NCBI GenBank assembly: GCA_001600415.1
Contig: BCJX01000019.1
Span: forward strand, 1-57,802
Reading direction: 5' to 3'
DNA: 57,802 nt
Origin: Pascua guehoae
Lineage: Eukaryota; Basidiomycota; Tremellomycetes; Trichosporonales; Trichosporonaceae
Both the position numbers and the translations under genes were made by a program. The notes below the pieces were generated by a model. It made no database searches. It saw nothing but the letters and a program-made list of their open reading frames with translations, and was not told the origin of the DNA. Shown piece by piece: positions 1-10,888 of this stretch (positions within the stretch are counted from its first letter, which is position 1; each line of letters starts with the position of its first letter).

Positions 1-62
1 CTCCCAGCTCCCAGCTCCCAGCTCCCAACTCCCAGCTCCCAACTCCCAGCTCCCAACTCCCA
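1..62. repeat. CTCCCAG/CTCCCAA tandem repeat
   Basis: About eight near-identical units of 7 bases (CTCCCAG, some CTCCCAA) open the window, upstream of the exon at 90. The tract is probably intronic and may mark the place where the assembly broke. Confidence 0.85.
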
Positions 63-89
63 ACCCCCTTGCCCACCGGCTAACCCCAG

Positions 90-259
90 CCCTCCCACCA
101 AACACGCGCATCCTCCTCGGCCTCGCATTCGGCGCAGTCGGCCTCGCCGGCCTCTTCTGGGACCGCCAGGTCGGCCCCCGGTCCGAGGCCGAGCGCGCCG
201 CGGCCGAGCGCGAGATGCCCGTGATTGACTTTAGGGTCGTGGAGCGCGAGAAGAAGTGA
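90..259 (+). CDS. C-terminal exon of a small single-pass membrane protein (5' end outside window)
   Basis: An open frame follows a plausible splice acceptor (CTAACCCCAG ending at 89, containing a CTAAC branch-like site) and ends in TGA at 257-259. It encodes about 55 residues: a hydrophobic segment (ILLGLAFGAVGLAGLFW), then a charged Arg/Glu-rich tail ending VVEREKK. Codons are strongly C/G-ending, as in the other genes here. The sequence upstream, positions 1-60, is a CTCCCAG/CTCCCAA tandem repeat and would be the preceding intron. One membrane helix followed by a charged tail is typical of small mitochondrial or ER membrane proteins, but I do not recognise the family. The first exons lie outside the window. 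Confidence 0.5.
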
Positions 260-756
260 GGCGGAGTGCTGCCTCGTTTGTGGGTTGGTGAGATACGGCG
301 AGGCGGGTAGATGCAGAATACAGCACATTGTGCGTGTGGGTGGGCGGGAGGCGGGGTGGGGTGTGAACGAGCGAGGGGGGATGTAGCTGTGAAGTACACT
401 TGTCATGGACGTTGGCGCGTCGGCTGACGGATGTCGGGGGTTGACTGACCATCTGACCTGGTGATTCGGGTGGAGAGCGTGTAGCGAGCGCATTGAGGAT
501 CACGGTGTACTGAGATACAGCAGCGACTGAGGCTCGCCAGGGGGGGGGGCGGGGTTGGTGTGGCTGGCTCGCCCCCGGTATGCAGGTGGTGAACAATGTG
601 GAGGGCCTCACCCTATTCTTCGGCTCTCTACTCGTAGCCGTTCTCGGGCCAGAGACACTGGATCAACTCTCTACCGTGTCATGCACTTTTGGACCAATAC
701 CGGCTCAATCATCGAAGAAGAGAAAGGACCGTCGACCACCAACGCCTGCGTAGAAG

Positions 757-911
757 GGTCATCTCGGAAACGAACCACGCATGCCGCGAAGGACGGCGCG
801 GAACGGATGGTGAGGGTGAGATGGAGCTACGACGACAAGGATAGAGCCACGGAGCGGCACGATGGGGTGAAAGCGATCGAACTCTGCGTGTTGTATGCAC
901 TTTTCAATTGC
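757..911 (+). repeat. Dispersed coding-like repeat, copy 1
   Basis: This segment matches 16707-16855 on the same strand. Both read, in the same relative frame, RKRT-x-H-x2-KDG ... DRATE-x-H-x-G-x-KA-x-EL-x-V-x-Y-x-LFN. The two copies differ by 6 bases of length between KDG and DRATE, which preserves the frame. It lies inside an open frame at 555-1016 that starts at an arbitrary ATG. It is most likely a fragment of a gene or element family rather than an intact gene. Confidence 0.65.
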
Positions 912-1079
912 GAGTGGTGTTGGTCGGTATTGTGTCACGCTGAGTATCACACTGAGTGCGAAGCTGAGTGCCACACTGAGTGCCACGCTGTGTGCCCATG
1001 CTTTGTGCCACCCTGAGTGCCGAGCTGACGTCAACAGGCCCCAACGCATTGATTGGCAGTAGATACGCAGCATTCTGGC

Positions 1080-1683
1080 CTGTCTTATCGATGACTATGG
1101 TGGCTTTATTATTGCCAAAGGCCCCACTCTCTTCCCCGGCTCCCTGCTTGTGCCTTTTCTGGGGGATAAGACACGGGATCAACTTCTCTGGTCTAAAGAG
1201 CTTAAAGAAGCAGGTGATACGCTGGCTGGGGTGGACATACAATGGCCAGAGACATGGCACAAGCTAAACAATATCAAAATTTCCGAAGTGATCAAGATGT
1301 TGTTCACCATGTCTCCTCGGATTCTCTCGCCACAAACCCCCATCCATTCTTCTTCTTCTCGCCTACAGGAGCTTAAAACTGACGTGGAATCCACATTGGC
1401 ATGGCACGCCGTGCGACGCTTCGCTTGGCGTGTTTTGCAGATGGCCTCTGAGCCAAAGAATTGGAGGGTGAGGACCCGTCGGGAGAACGTGACACGGAAT
1501 ATCCATGGAGACCCAGCCCTCGGGCCAATCGAACGCCTCGGGCCTATCGAACATCGCAATGCAATCGAACAACGTCTCAATGCAATGAGACAACGTCTCA
1601 AGGCAATCGAGCACGTCGTAGAACATGTCTATGACAAATTCGTGAGCGATTACATGCCCGTCTCCTTGCTCCCTTTTGGATGA
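1080..1683 (+). pseudogene. Orphan open frame, possible gene remnant
   Basis: One frame stays open from about 1080 (just after an in-frame TAG) to the TGA at 1681-1683. It reads protein-like: it begins IDDYGGFIIAKGPTLFPGS, continues through an acidic/aromatic stretch (KELKEAG, WPETWHKL), and ends in a helical Arg/Glu-rich part with short repeats (GPIER, NAIEQ, LNAMRQ, LKAIE). The first ATG is at 1150. No signal peptide, membrane segment or recognised domain is visible, and codon bias is weaker than in the housekeeping genes. It could be an exon of a gene with unseen upstream exons, or a degenerating member of a repeat family. Confidence 0.3.
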
Positions 1684-2107
1684 CAAGGGTTCCATCTCAC
1701 GCAGGCATAGCTCTTACCCAGGTATGCCCTCATCTCCATCGCGTGGCCTTTGGAAAGCTACACCCGATCCAGTTCCAAATGGGACGACTTGCCAACATCC
1801 GGAATGAAAGAGCTCCCCGAGTGACTCGACCCGGACTCTGAGCTAAGGAAACATGTGTACCAAACAGAGCCAGAGCGGTCAGAGCCGCAGTGGCAGCCAA
1901 AGTCGGGCTCGCAGGCTATTTCCACAGCGCTTCTCTGATTCTTAACCGAGAAGACTTTTGGGTGCGTCCCCAGCACACATACCTCCCGTTGCTCCACCCC
2001 CCAACGTGTAATGGCTGCTCGACAACGCGTCGTAGCTCTGCAAACGCCCGCTGTGAGTCGTTACCATGGTCGGAGACACGTGGCCGGGGAGATAACAACA
2101 ACAGGAC

Positions 2108-2197
2108 GGGCGTGTAGCTCAGTTGGTAGAGCGCGTCATTAGCATCGTGCAACGTGTCTAATTGACGAGGTCTTTGGTTCGATTCCTAACTCGTCCA
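2108..2197 (+). tRNA. tRNA-Ala(AGC), 17-nt intron
   Basis: The acceptor strands GGGCGTG and CTCGTCC pair with one U-U mismatch, followed by discriminator A. The D arm is GCTC..GAGC. The anticodon stem CGTCA/TGACG encloses AGC at 2141-2143. A 17-base intron (2145-2161) sits after position 37, leaving a 73-nt mature tRNA. The T loop is TTCGATT. A T5 run about 8 bases downstream would stop Pol III. The ends match fungal tRNA-Ala (GGGCGTG...ACTCGTCCA). The 5' flank AACAACAGGACGG is shared with the copy at 3227. Confidence 0.95.
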
Positions 2198-2835
2198 TCT
2201 CACAGTTTTTGCCTCGAGACAGTCTTGGGGCGGGTGCTGGGTTAGCCTTTTCGGCTGGGGATATCATGGACGACCGGGTGCGCCTCTCACCATCACACTC
2301 GCCTGGGCCTGATCTTATCCGACGCCGAAGCGCTGATCTAATCCAACGCCGTGTCAATAATGGTAGACGAGACTGAGCCATGCCAGCTTGCCAATCTCAA
2401 ACAAAGGTGGCCGGCGGCCCCAACACGACACTCCGTTGATACCAAGAAGACGCGTGACAAAAAAGTTGGTGCCTACCCGGCCCTCTCTGCGCGCCTACGA
2501 CTGTCCCGACCTCTTGGAGGGCCAATGCCAAACCAGCCAGACTGATCCGTTGCCGGCCTGTCTGCGCCACATGGGCAACTGGCTTGATCACCGATACGAA
2601 ACCAAGCATCGAGCCGTGAAGCTCGCGTGGGGATCGAACACTGGACCTAGAGGAGACTAATGTCGTACAATGGGCGCGCTGAAGAGATGATTCCGTGAAT
2701 GGAAATAAACACCTTCCTCAACCCGTCACAGGTGGCAGTAGACGACGTGGTATACCTATGTCTTGGCGGGCGGCACTTCTCCGTTCACCTGTTCCAGGCA
2801 GAGGCGGACAGCGGCGGCGCTGCCAACACCGTCGT
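2198..2835. other. Spacer between tRNA-Ala genes
   Basis: I see no gene in these 638 bases. GGATCGAACACTGG near 2635 looks like a reversed T loop, but no paired stem or acceptor can be drawn around it. Confidence 0.5.
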
Positions 2836-2935
2836 GGGCGTGTAGCTCAGTTGGTAGAGCGCGACATTCGCAAGATGTGGGTTACATCCTGCGCCTTAAT
2901 TGTCGAGGTCTTTGGTTCGATTCCTAACTCGTCCA
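2836..2935 (+). tRNA. tRNA-Ala(CGC), 27-nt intron
   Basis: The body matches the neighbouring tRNA-Ala(AGC) genes in the acceptor, D and T arms. The anticodon arm differs: stem CGACA/TGTCG encloses CGC at 2869-2871. The intron (2873-2899, 27 nt) ends in TAA like the other two, leaving a 73-nt mature tRNA. The stem change is compensatory (T-A to A-T at the middle pair), so the gene looks functional. A T5 run follows within 15 bases. Confidence 0.94.
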
Positions 2936-3226
2936 GTTTCAGTGCTTTTTGGGTCCCAGACCGGTGCATGAACCCCGACTGATGAGTGTAACCCTACACA
3001 CTCTCATCAGCGTTCCCAGCAATATGTTCCCAAAGCGACCCTGCCGAGTTTTCCACCCTCGGCGGCGTTTAGGATACCTTTTGGGTATTTGGATAGCGCG
3101 GCTTCACAATGTGTTTGGTATGTTGTCTCCACATCTGTTGTTCTGCAAACACTCGCCGCCTATGTTCCAGGTTCCGGCTTCGCAAAGGCGGCCGCCACGT
3201 GACCTGGGGGAAAGAACAACAGGACG

Positions 3227-3307
3227 GGGCGTGTAGCTCAGTTGGTAGAGCGCGTCATTAGCACCACCTAATTGACGAGGTCTTTGGTTCGATTCCTAAC
3301 TCGTCCA
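3227..3307 (+). tRNA. tRNA-Ala(AGC), 8-nt intron
   Basis: The exons are the same as in the gene at 2108: stem CGTCA/TGACG and anticodon AGC at 3260-3262. The intron is only 8 nt (CCACCTAA, 3264-3271), among the shortest plausible nuclear tRNA introns. The T loop TTCGATT and 3' end ACTCGTCCA are intact, and a T5 run follows. The shared 5' flank with the first copy indicates tandem duplication. Confidence 0.94.
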
Positions 3308-3657
3308 GCTTCCAGTACTTTTTGGGTCTGACTGATGTATTTCGTGCGTTGGGATTGAGGTTGAGGCGAGGCAAAGGATGCAGGAATGACAGCAGGGCGT
3401 TTTGGATCCACCCACCCGTACTCTCGAGCCTTGCCACACCCCCTCTCCTTCCCTCTCTTTTCGGTCCTGTTGGCCCGCCCCTACAGTACGCTTAGTCTAT
3501 CAATGCGCTCCAACTCCATGGCCCCACCCCTCATCGTCCCATGCTGCTTTCCCAACGCTACGTTGTTAATCAAGACGAAGTGGACAGGCATGAAGACAAC
3601 ATCATCGTCCCTGTGGCACTGCCACAGTCCCAGGCACATCCTCCTCCTCTTCAACCA
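3308..3657. other. Spacer between tRNA-Ala and tRNA-Glu
   Basis: Pyrimidine-rich intergenic DNA. I see no gene or structured element. Confidence 0.5.
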
Positions 3658-3754
3658 TCTTCGCTAGTATATCGGTTAGTATAATCGCCTCTCAAGAGAG
3701 AGCCTTTCAATTGAAAGATCGCGATAGAGCAGGGTTCGACTCCCTGGCGGAGAA
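3658..3754 (+). tRNA. tRNA-Glu(CTC), 25-nt intron
   Basis: Acceptor TCTTCGC pairs with GCGGAGA (one G-U) and is followed by discriminator A. The anticodon stem ATCGC/GCGAT encloses loop CT-CTC-A...C with the anticodon at 3691-3693. A 25-nt intron (3695-3719) follows position 37. T stem CAGGG/CCCTG holds loop TTCGACT, and the mature length is 72 nt. A T5 run lies about 8 bases downstream. The exons are identical to the tRNA-Glu at 17595, but the intron is different. Confidence 0.92.
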
Positions 3755-4170
3755 AGCTTCGTTTTTGGATGTTGGACACGGCGGAGGAGAGTGTTGGGGT
3801 GAGGAATGAGGTGATGGTGGCTAGGCAGGTTGCCAGGTACGTGCAGGGATATCGTCTCGGGGCACGTATGGGTGTTGGGCTGTACTTGTTATTGTAATCC
3901 TGGCCACCGTTCTACTCGTGTACGCGCTCTGTTGCTCCCCTTGGGCACGGGTACTCGCTCCTGCTCTCCCAAGTGGGATATCAACTCTGACATTTGTACT
4001 GCCCCCGAAATCGTCAACCCTGCACAGTAAAGCAGTTGAAGCTCATCTATTCATCGACTATAGTATATCATTTTCGCCATTATAACCTTCTAGCCCTACA
4101 GCTGCATGCGCAGATGGCGGAGGATGCGGTAGCAGACCCAGCGAGGTAGGGCGCAGTGCAGCACCACCAC
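3755..4170. other. Intergenic region, tRNA-Glu to GPI-protein 3' end
   Basis: 416 bases with no gene seen. It contains the 3' flank of the minus-strand gene that ends at 4171, including an AT-rich patch (about 4050-4090). Confidence 0.5.
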
Positions 4171-5724
4171 TTAGAGGCCAACGGCGGCGAGCACGGCACC
4201 AGCGACAAAGCCGGCGACGGCGCAGTGCGGGCGCCACGAGTGTGCGGCCGAGTCGGAGTGGCTTGACTCGAGTGTGGGCGTGGGTGTGGTCGCCGCGACG
4301 GCCGACGTGGAGTTGGCGGCTGGCGTTAGTGTGTGATTGGGGTGGTATGTGATTGGGGTGGTGTGTGATTGGAGTGGTGTGTGATTGGGGTGGACAGTTT
4401 GGCCGTGTGTAGGAAGAAAAATAACATGGGGCAGAGGCGCGGGTTGATAGGAGCAGGAGATGGTCTCTGCGCGATGCCGATGCACTTGTGGCCTAGAGTC
4501 GGAAGTGACCATTCAAGCCTCCATCCCATCCGCACCAACACCGCACTCAAACACCCAGACTCACCAGCAAACTCGCTCCCGCACGTGCCGTTAATCGCCT
4601 CGCCAATGGTCGAGTTTGCAAACGACGCATTCACAGCGACGACCTCGTCGTAGATGCTCCCCACGCAGCCCGTGCACAGCTGGCCCGAGTCGAGCGCCGA
4701 ATTGAGCTCGCCGAGGACGGTCGTGTTGCCCGACGCGGCCTGGGAGACAAAGTCGAGGTTGACCGTCTGGCCTGTCGTGTTCTGGATCGCCTCGATGGTG
4801 GACGGGACGCAGAATTCGTCCGTGCTTGGTGTTAGCGGAACGTGGGAGAGTGCTGGGACGGGGGAGATGAAGGGCAGGGTGATGTACTCCCGGAGGGCAT
4901 GGGGGGAGCAAAAGGGGTAGAGGGGAGTCGTCAATGAAGCCGGCTTCATGAGCGGCACTGTGGGCCAGATGTCACGAGCGCCAACTCGTGGTGATACGCG
5001 CGCCGCATGGTTACTTGTAGCTTGCGACCTCGTATGTCCCACCCACCCATACTCTGTACCCCAGCCTGGCCAGCATCTTACTGCCCCCTCGTCTCCTGGA
5101 TCCCCACCCCAGAACGCCACTCACGTCTGGTTCTTCGAGCACAACGCAGCATACACGTTGGGATAATGGTTAAACACGTCGCTGACAACCACGCCCAGCG
5201 TCGGGCTCTGCTCGAGGTCGTCCTTGCACCCGTCAAAGACCCTCGATTTGGCATCAGACAGCGTCTCGTTGGAACACGTCGGCGTGTCGGGCGAGCAGAG
5301 CGAGTCGAGGTACTGCTCAATCGACGGCGCGAGGCTGCCGTCGCCGGAAACCACGTCGATGAGGTCGGTGAGCTTGAGGCAGTCGTTGGTGTCGCCAAAC
5401 GTCAGGCGGGCGAGGGCGCGGGTGCACGAGCTGGAGTTAGTGGTGGTAGGGGGGCGGTCGGCGTGGGGAGGTGTGGCGTGTGGTGATGGTCGGAGATGCG
5501 AATGTGGCGAATACTTGCATCTGGACAGGAGAGAGGTTGTTCGAGGAACCCTAGCAGTGATGGGCCTCTACCAGTCCCAAACACTTGTGGTTCCCAGACC
5601 AAACGACTCACCCAGATAGACCTCCAATGCTCTGACTGATCAGTTAGCAGAGCAACCTCCCCCAAGGCACAACTCACGCCGAAACCGTGGCGAGGAGGGC
5701 AGTAAAGACGACAGCGGTACGCAT
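4171..5724 (-). CDS. GPI-anchored cysteine-containing cell-surface protein
   Basis: Five exons (5678-5724, 5612-5635, 5125-5430, 4565-4824, 4171-4319) join in frame to a 261-residue protein. All introns are GT..AG, four with visible CTAAC or similar branch sites; one exon is only 24 nt. The N-terminus is a signal peptide (MRTAVVFTALLATVSA, then Q). Two similar cysteine-bearing halves follow (about residues 24-125 and 126-210) with several N-glycosylation sequons. A Ser/Thr-rich stretch and a C-terminal hydrophobic tail (AVAGFVAGAVLAAVGL) end the protein, as in GPI anchoring. The order resembles fungal secreted proteins grouped as DUF7729; that assignment is from memory and tentative. Its function is unknown. 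A TATATGG motif lies about 95 bases upstream. Confidence 0.85.
4322..4397. repeat. 17-base tandem repeat in the last intron of the GPI protein gene
   Basis: Four imperfect copies of TGTGTGATTGGGGTGG lie inside the intron 4320-4564. The repeat begins just beyond the CTAAC..CAG acceptor (minus strand) and does not disturb it. Confidence 0.8.
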
Positions 5725-7084
5725 GGTGGCGGAGGGGCGAGCAGCGGGGACAAGGCGGAAAAAAGGGGCAAGGGGACAAAGTAAGTGTGTGAGAATGTGA
5801 GAGTCGAGTCGGGCCATATATCACCATGGGTGGGAAGCAGACGAAGCCCAGAAGGCCTTGTCGCCGCGGTCGACGATGAATGTCTAGAGCCTGAGACGTA
5901 GTAGGGTGCGTGTCACCGAGCTTCGAGGGGTTACGGGTGCCGATTGCAGGCGTGGTGGACAGCAGGGGTGGCCGTCGCCGTCGTCCGCGGCCGAGCTTGG
6001 CGTCGTCAGCAGTGGAAGCGCCGGGCAGGTGAGTGAGACCGGCTGGGTTTTGGCGTCGTCAGTGGTCAAAGAAACGCCGAGCAGGCGAGTCCATGGTCTT
6101 CTTGTTCTCGCACTCGTGCAGGACTCGTGCTGTACAACCTTGTACTCTGCTACGCTGCGTGGTCATTACGACGTCAGATACGACGACCCGCAACTACCGT
6201 CCACTTGGACTCGACAGTGACACGGCATGACGCAGTCGGATGCCGCGTCATCGTCGTCGGCGATCTGGTCTCGGTCAGTCTGGCAGGACACGTTCGCTGC
6301 GTTGTGATGTGCGACGATTGGAGACTCTTGTGGTGAATGCTCTGGAGAGGGGGGAGGCCGTGTTGGCTGACAGGCTTTCATGCTCCTGCAGAGCACAGGC
6401 CGCATTGTAGAGCTCTGCACGGTAGTGCTGATTGGGCATGGCCGAGAAACACAATACGGCAGGTGGCGGCCATGGCGCTAATACATAGTTGCAATTGGGC
6501 TAAGGTGACATAATACCGCTTTATGACCGCTGACTTTGACCTGAACTCCAGCCAATCCGCGCAAAGAACACTGTCAAATACTATGAGGTTCCAAGGTTTT
6601 CAATGGGAACGGATAGTGCTGGGGCTACGCTTCGGCCTCCTTGATCCTTGAATGGTAGGGGCCCCCGGCACTTACCCGTTCCCGCCCGCGCGTTCGATTC
6701 CTAGCACGGTAAATGTGTACGGAGGAGATAGAAAATTGCGCGGGACATGAGAGGGGGGGCCGGGCCCCCTTTTTGTCACTGCGACTCACTCTTGGGAAGT
6801 GCATGTTTTGTGTGTGATCTCTATGCATGGATACCTGATCTGGCAGTGCTCTCAAGCTTGAGCGACCGGTGGGTTGCATGAGCTGGAGTGGTGAATTGGT
6901 CACTACATGGTGAGGACGCAATTGATTCCGCGGGTGGACACGAGATTCACGTGACTAACTCTGCGTTCAACAACATGACAACACAGGTGGAGGCCTTCTT
7001 TGACATCCCAACTCGCAACATTCTTACCCCTCTGATTCTCTGCCAGCTGACATCCGGTCTCGACATCCGTGCCATCCCGCCGTC
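5725..7084. other. Divergent intergenic region between GPI protein and TFIIIC genes
   Basis: 1.36 kb separates two divergent starts and must hold both promoters. Apart from the TATA-like box at 5815 I see no clear element. TTCGATTCC near 6694 resembles a tRNA T loop, but the flanking bases do not pair. No coding frame stands out. Confidence 0.5.
5815..5821 (-). promoter_or_regulatory. TATA-like box for the GPI protein gene
   Basis: ATATATG on the minus strand, about 95 bases before the start codon at 5724. Position and sequence fit a TATA element; this is inference only. Confidence 0.45.
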
Positions 7085-9930
7085 ATGACGGGAACCACAC
7101 ATACGCGTACTCTTCCGGTGGTGCTCTCGGCGCGAGCGGTTCATGGGACGATTGCGTCGCCGTCGCGCCGTTGCGCGAGCTGGAACGCGGACGGACAGGT
7201 TGCACTGTTAACGCGGCAAGGAGTGACTGTAGCTGTGAGTGTGCGCCTGGGAGGTGGATTGGGCCGTAGGTGTGTATGCGAGGTATCCGGTGGATGCAAT
7301 TGATCACTCTCACATTGAGGCAGTACCTCCCCTGCGACCATTCCACGAGAACTCCGACTGACCGCAGACGCCCTTCCTCGTCACGACGCTGCCCGCGCCG
7401 GCAGTCACGCTCGATGCCTCGGTACAGGAAGAGCTCACTGGACCGCTTGTAAAAAAGGACAAGGACGAAGAGGATGACGATGGCGAGGACGACGACGACG
7501 GAATGGATGAGGGAGGCGAGACATCCTTCCGCCGCCTGGCACGACCGCGCGGGGACGAGGTGCGCTGGTGGCTCACGGTGGTGCAGATTGATAAGGGGCG
7601 GGGGAGAGAGGATGATTGTGCGGGTATTGATGTTGGTAGTGAGTGCTCACTGGATGATGATGGGGTGGAAAAAGGCGTGACTGACGCCCAGACGAGCTAT
7701 CGGGCGTGCTCATCGAGCGCGAGCGCGCACTGCGTGCCGTGTGCTGGTCGCCCTCGGGGCTCAGCGACCTCGGTGGCTCGCTTCTTGCCGTGCTCACGAA
7801 TGAGTTTGCCGTGACCATATACGGACCGAACGGGGACCCGTGCCGCAATGACTTTATCGAGGTGCGTGGGTTCATACAGACTTTGAGCGGACATGCCGTG
7901 GATTCGGTGGAGACGGCACGAGCTCTAACACCTCTGACTCCAGGTCGCCGACCTCACGGAACTCGCGGCCCAACGCGTGATGGGCGAAGTCCTAGCAGCG
8001 GCACTGCGACTGCGTGCGACATCGATGGAGTGGTCGCGCGCCGTCCCGCTCATGGGAGTGGATGGGAGTCTCCTTGCCGTGGCGCACCGCGGAGGCGGCG
8101 TCGACTTTTGGCGCTACGTGGGGAGAAACCAGACGACAGCAGAGCAAGAAGAGGGCAAGGCAGTGTTTGAGCACGCGGGGGAGGCGCCGCTCGCGCTGCC
8201 AGACTGGGCGGTCGATGTGACCTGGTCTCCGTGGCAGGAGCACGAGGGCAAGTTTACGGCCAGCTTTGCAGCGGCCGGCACGGATGGGCGTGTCGTCGTC
8301 CTCCCAGTGACACAGGTGGAGAGTGCCGACGGAGGAGGGTTTACGCTCGAGTTTGGGACCGCACGGACCGTCGCGCCTGGGGACAAGCGGAGCATTACAG
8401 CCATGCAGTGGATGACTGTAAGTGGTCAATCTCAAGTAGGTAAGCTGACGACAGGACGAGCTTTTGGCGTGGACAAAGCCTGGGTCCGTCCACCTCTGGG
8501 CAACCTCGTGGGACGCACCCAAATCCGTCAGACTCGAGCGTGTTGGCAACTGGGCGGGCGCCAATGCACTCGGCGCGTGTGTTGGTAAGCACCAGTGGCT
8601 GGGTTCCGCTGTGCTGACTCTTAGGGATGCACCTTGTGGCACCCAGCACGCTCGTCGTCGTGCTGTCGACATTGACTCATCACGTTGTCGAGGACATTCT
8701 CTCTTCCCCACGCCTCGCACCAGTAGACTCGTTGCGAGCTTCACTTGCTGCACGTGACGTGTTTGTCGAGCGCGCACTATCGTTTGAGCGGAAAAAGCAT
8801 CTCCGCCGCTTCTTCACTACCAACGATACCGAGCTCACCGCACACACTGCTGCGTGGACTGCGCTCTCGGCCGAGAGCGACATTGTTGCGTGGTTTGTAG
8901 AGTGAGCTTGCAGGAGACTGGGTGCCCGATTTCGCAGTGCTCACGCTAGACCACTCATCTTCCACAACTTGGATAATGCGACCGAAGTGCACCGTATGGC
9001 GCACTGGGTCGTCGCCGACCTCCGGACCGGCGGCGCACTCGACGCCGCTGCCACGGCTGCTGCGCTCCAAGTCGTGCTAAATGAGCCACCACAACGTAAG
9101 ACTGCATGTTGGAAAGCTGCTGACTCCAGTGCTCAACACGTCGCCCCTGCGCGTTCTCATGCCCCACTTGTTACGCATTCTCGCCTGCGACGACGATGTC
9201 GCAGAGCCGCTGTGCCAGCTCCTTTCTGCAGCTCCTGGCCCCATCCCTCCTGCCACTGGCCTTGACGGTTCTGATCGTCGACGCGCACTCATGGCCGGAC
9301 TGTGGGGCCCACGCCCGCTCGACAGCTTGCGTCTCCGCTACCTCCTTTCCCATTGGTGCCAAGTACGTCTCCGTATCGGGCTTTGCTGACCTTTAGCGCA
9401 CGTTTCCGTCGCTTGCCGCGGAGTTCCGCGTCGCGGCGACTGCTCACCTCGGCGCTATCCAGCTGGCTCTCGCCACGACAACGCTGCGCTGGGCTGCTGC
9501 TGTGCCGACATCCACCCCGCCACTGCCGGCGGACGCGCAGTTCCTCGGACACGTGCTCAAGCTCGCCAAGGATGCCGGCTCCGACGACATCGGAGCCGTC
9601 CCTGCCCTTGGCGCCGAGGCGGGCGCCGCTGACACGTGCCCAGCGTGCGGCGCCGAGGTCGCGTTTGGCAGTGTCGGAGGCGCCACCTGCGCCAAGGGAC
9701 ATGCGTGGGGTGAGTGCGAGCTCACGTTATAGGTCGCACCTTCTCTTGCTGACCTGCCAGAACGGTGCTCGGTCACACACGCCCTCATCACCACGCCAGA
9801 GTACCGGATCTGCACGTCGTGCCCCTCGGTAGCACTTCTTCCGGGCCGCGGGGACTCGCTGGTACAGCTGGCTCTGCGGGCTGCTGAGGAATGCCCGACT
9901 TGTGGGGGAAGGTGGGCAAGAGCAATGTAG
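7085..9930 (+). CDS. TFIIIC 90-kDa-type subunit (GTF3C4/Sfc9-like), Pol III transcription factor
   Basis: Ten exons join in frame: 7085-7234, 7368-7638, 7692-7861, 7944-8417, 8455-8584, 8625-8901, 8950-9095, 9130-9362, 9397-9709, 9761-9930. The product is 777 residues, close to the family size. The N-terminal part has WD-like strands (SWNADGQVALLTRQG; AVCWSPSGLSDLGGSLLAV; SVHLWATSW) with an acidic insert near residue 80. The C-terminus is a zinc-binding region with C698-x2-C701, C715, H719, C724, C739-x2-C742 and C766-x2-C769, including the GHAW-x-RC block typical of the zf-TFIIIC domain. In the TFIIIC complex this subunit helps bind tRNA promoters and contact Pol III/TFIIIB in the nucleus. 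Two introns are only 34 nt (9096-9129, 9363-9396). The donor ending exon 2 (GTGAGT at 7639) has weaker same-phase alternatives nearby. Confidence 0.9.
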
Positions 9931-10888
9931 AGGACAAGGTTTGTGGCGAGTTTTTCTCTTGTGGGACACACACGACTGCTGCTGCTGGAGCAACGCGACC
10001 TCTGAGCAATGCACTGCCCACCTCTGTCCCGCTGCCGCTGCCGCTGCACGTGACGGTGGCTTTACCCTTGTCGTAGATGTATGTAGACTATTCGGACCGG
10101 CGGCGGCGTATCTGCTCAGAGTGAGGCCTCTCGTAATGCCAAAGCACCGGTTGGGCTCCGATGCCTCGCCACTGAGCTGCCCGCGGTGGGCAGTCACCGA
10201 CGGCGACGTCTAACCGCACCCACCGGTACGCAAAGCATGCCAGCATGATCAGCTTGGGCCCGTCGGGGCGACTCGGAGAGGGACGCCAAGAACGATGCCA
10301 AATGGTGACTAGGATGCAGAAATGGTGACATGGTGCGAATTGGTGACTACCTCTTGAGTGTTGGTGATCGGTTACGAATGGGTTTGCGGTGATTGATCTG
10401 ATAACCAAATCCGAGCTTTTGAGTTCGTAACCAAATACACCATGGGAGATCCGGAATGTTCCGAGCTGCACCCACCCAGGAGCCACTCCGACTCCTCCCG
10501 AGCCTCGCCACTGCCACTGTACCGAGTCAACCTGGCTCTGTCCGTGCGACGGGGAATGCATAGCCGTCAGCATAGCCGTCTGCGTAGCCGTGTGCATGCG
10601 CGGGTTGCGTGTGTGTGTGTCAATTTTGAGTATCGAGGGGCGAGTTTTGCTTTGCTGTGCATGCAGATTGTTCGCCCTTGTTACGTCCATCGTCGCACTG
10701 AGGGTGGGTCTGTTGATGGGCATGGGTGGGCGGTGAGTACCCACGCACAACGCTTTGCCCAATCAACGACTGTGGATTTTCCCCGCGCCGGCGGCAGTGA
10801 TAAAAATCACTCAGGGAACAAAGGCAGGACAGGAAAAATGGGCCTTGGCGAGAGCAACGCGGTACGCGGGAGGGTATCCGTGTGGGCC

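Larger units (their letters stand above)
260..2107. other. Intergenic region with decayed coding remnants
   Basis: There is no confident gene in this 1.85 kb. It holds the first copy of a dispersed coding-like repeat (757-911), a run of imperfect 11-base repeats around GAGTGCCACACT (about 945-1030), and an open frame from about 1080 to 1683 described separately. A G run (541-549) lies near the start. The region ends at the tRNA-Ala cluster. Confidence 0.6.

Noticed and set aside
2628..2650. Reversed T-loop-like GGATCGAACACTGG
   Set aside because: On the minus strand the T stem would have three mismatches and there is no anticodon arm.
6690..6712. TTCGATTCCTAG resembling a tRNA T loop
   Set aside because: The five bases on either side (GCGCG and CCTAG) do not pair and no acceptor or D arm can be placed upstream.
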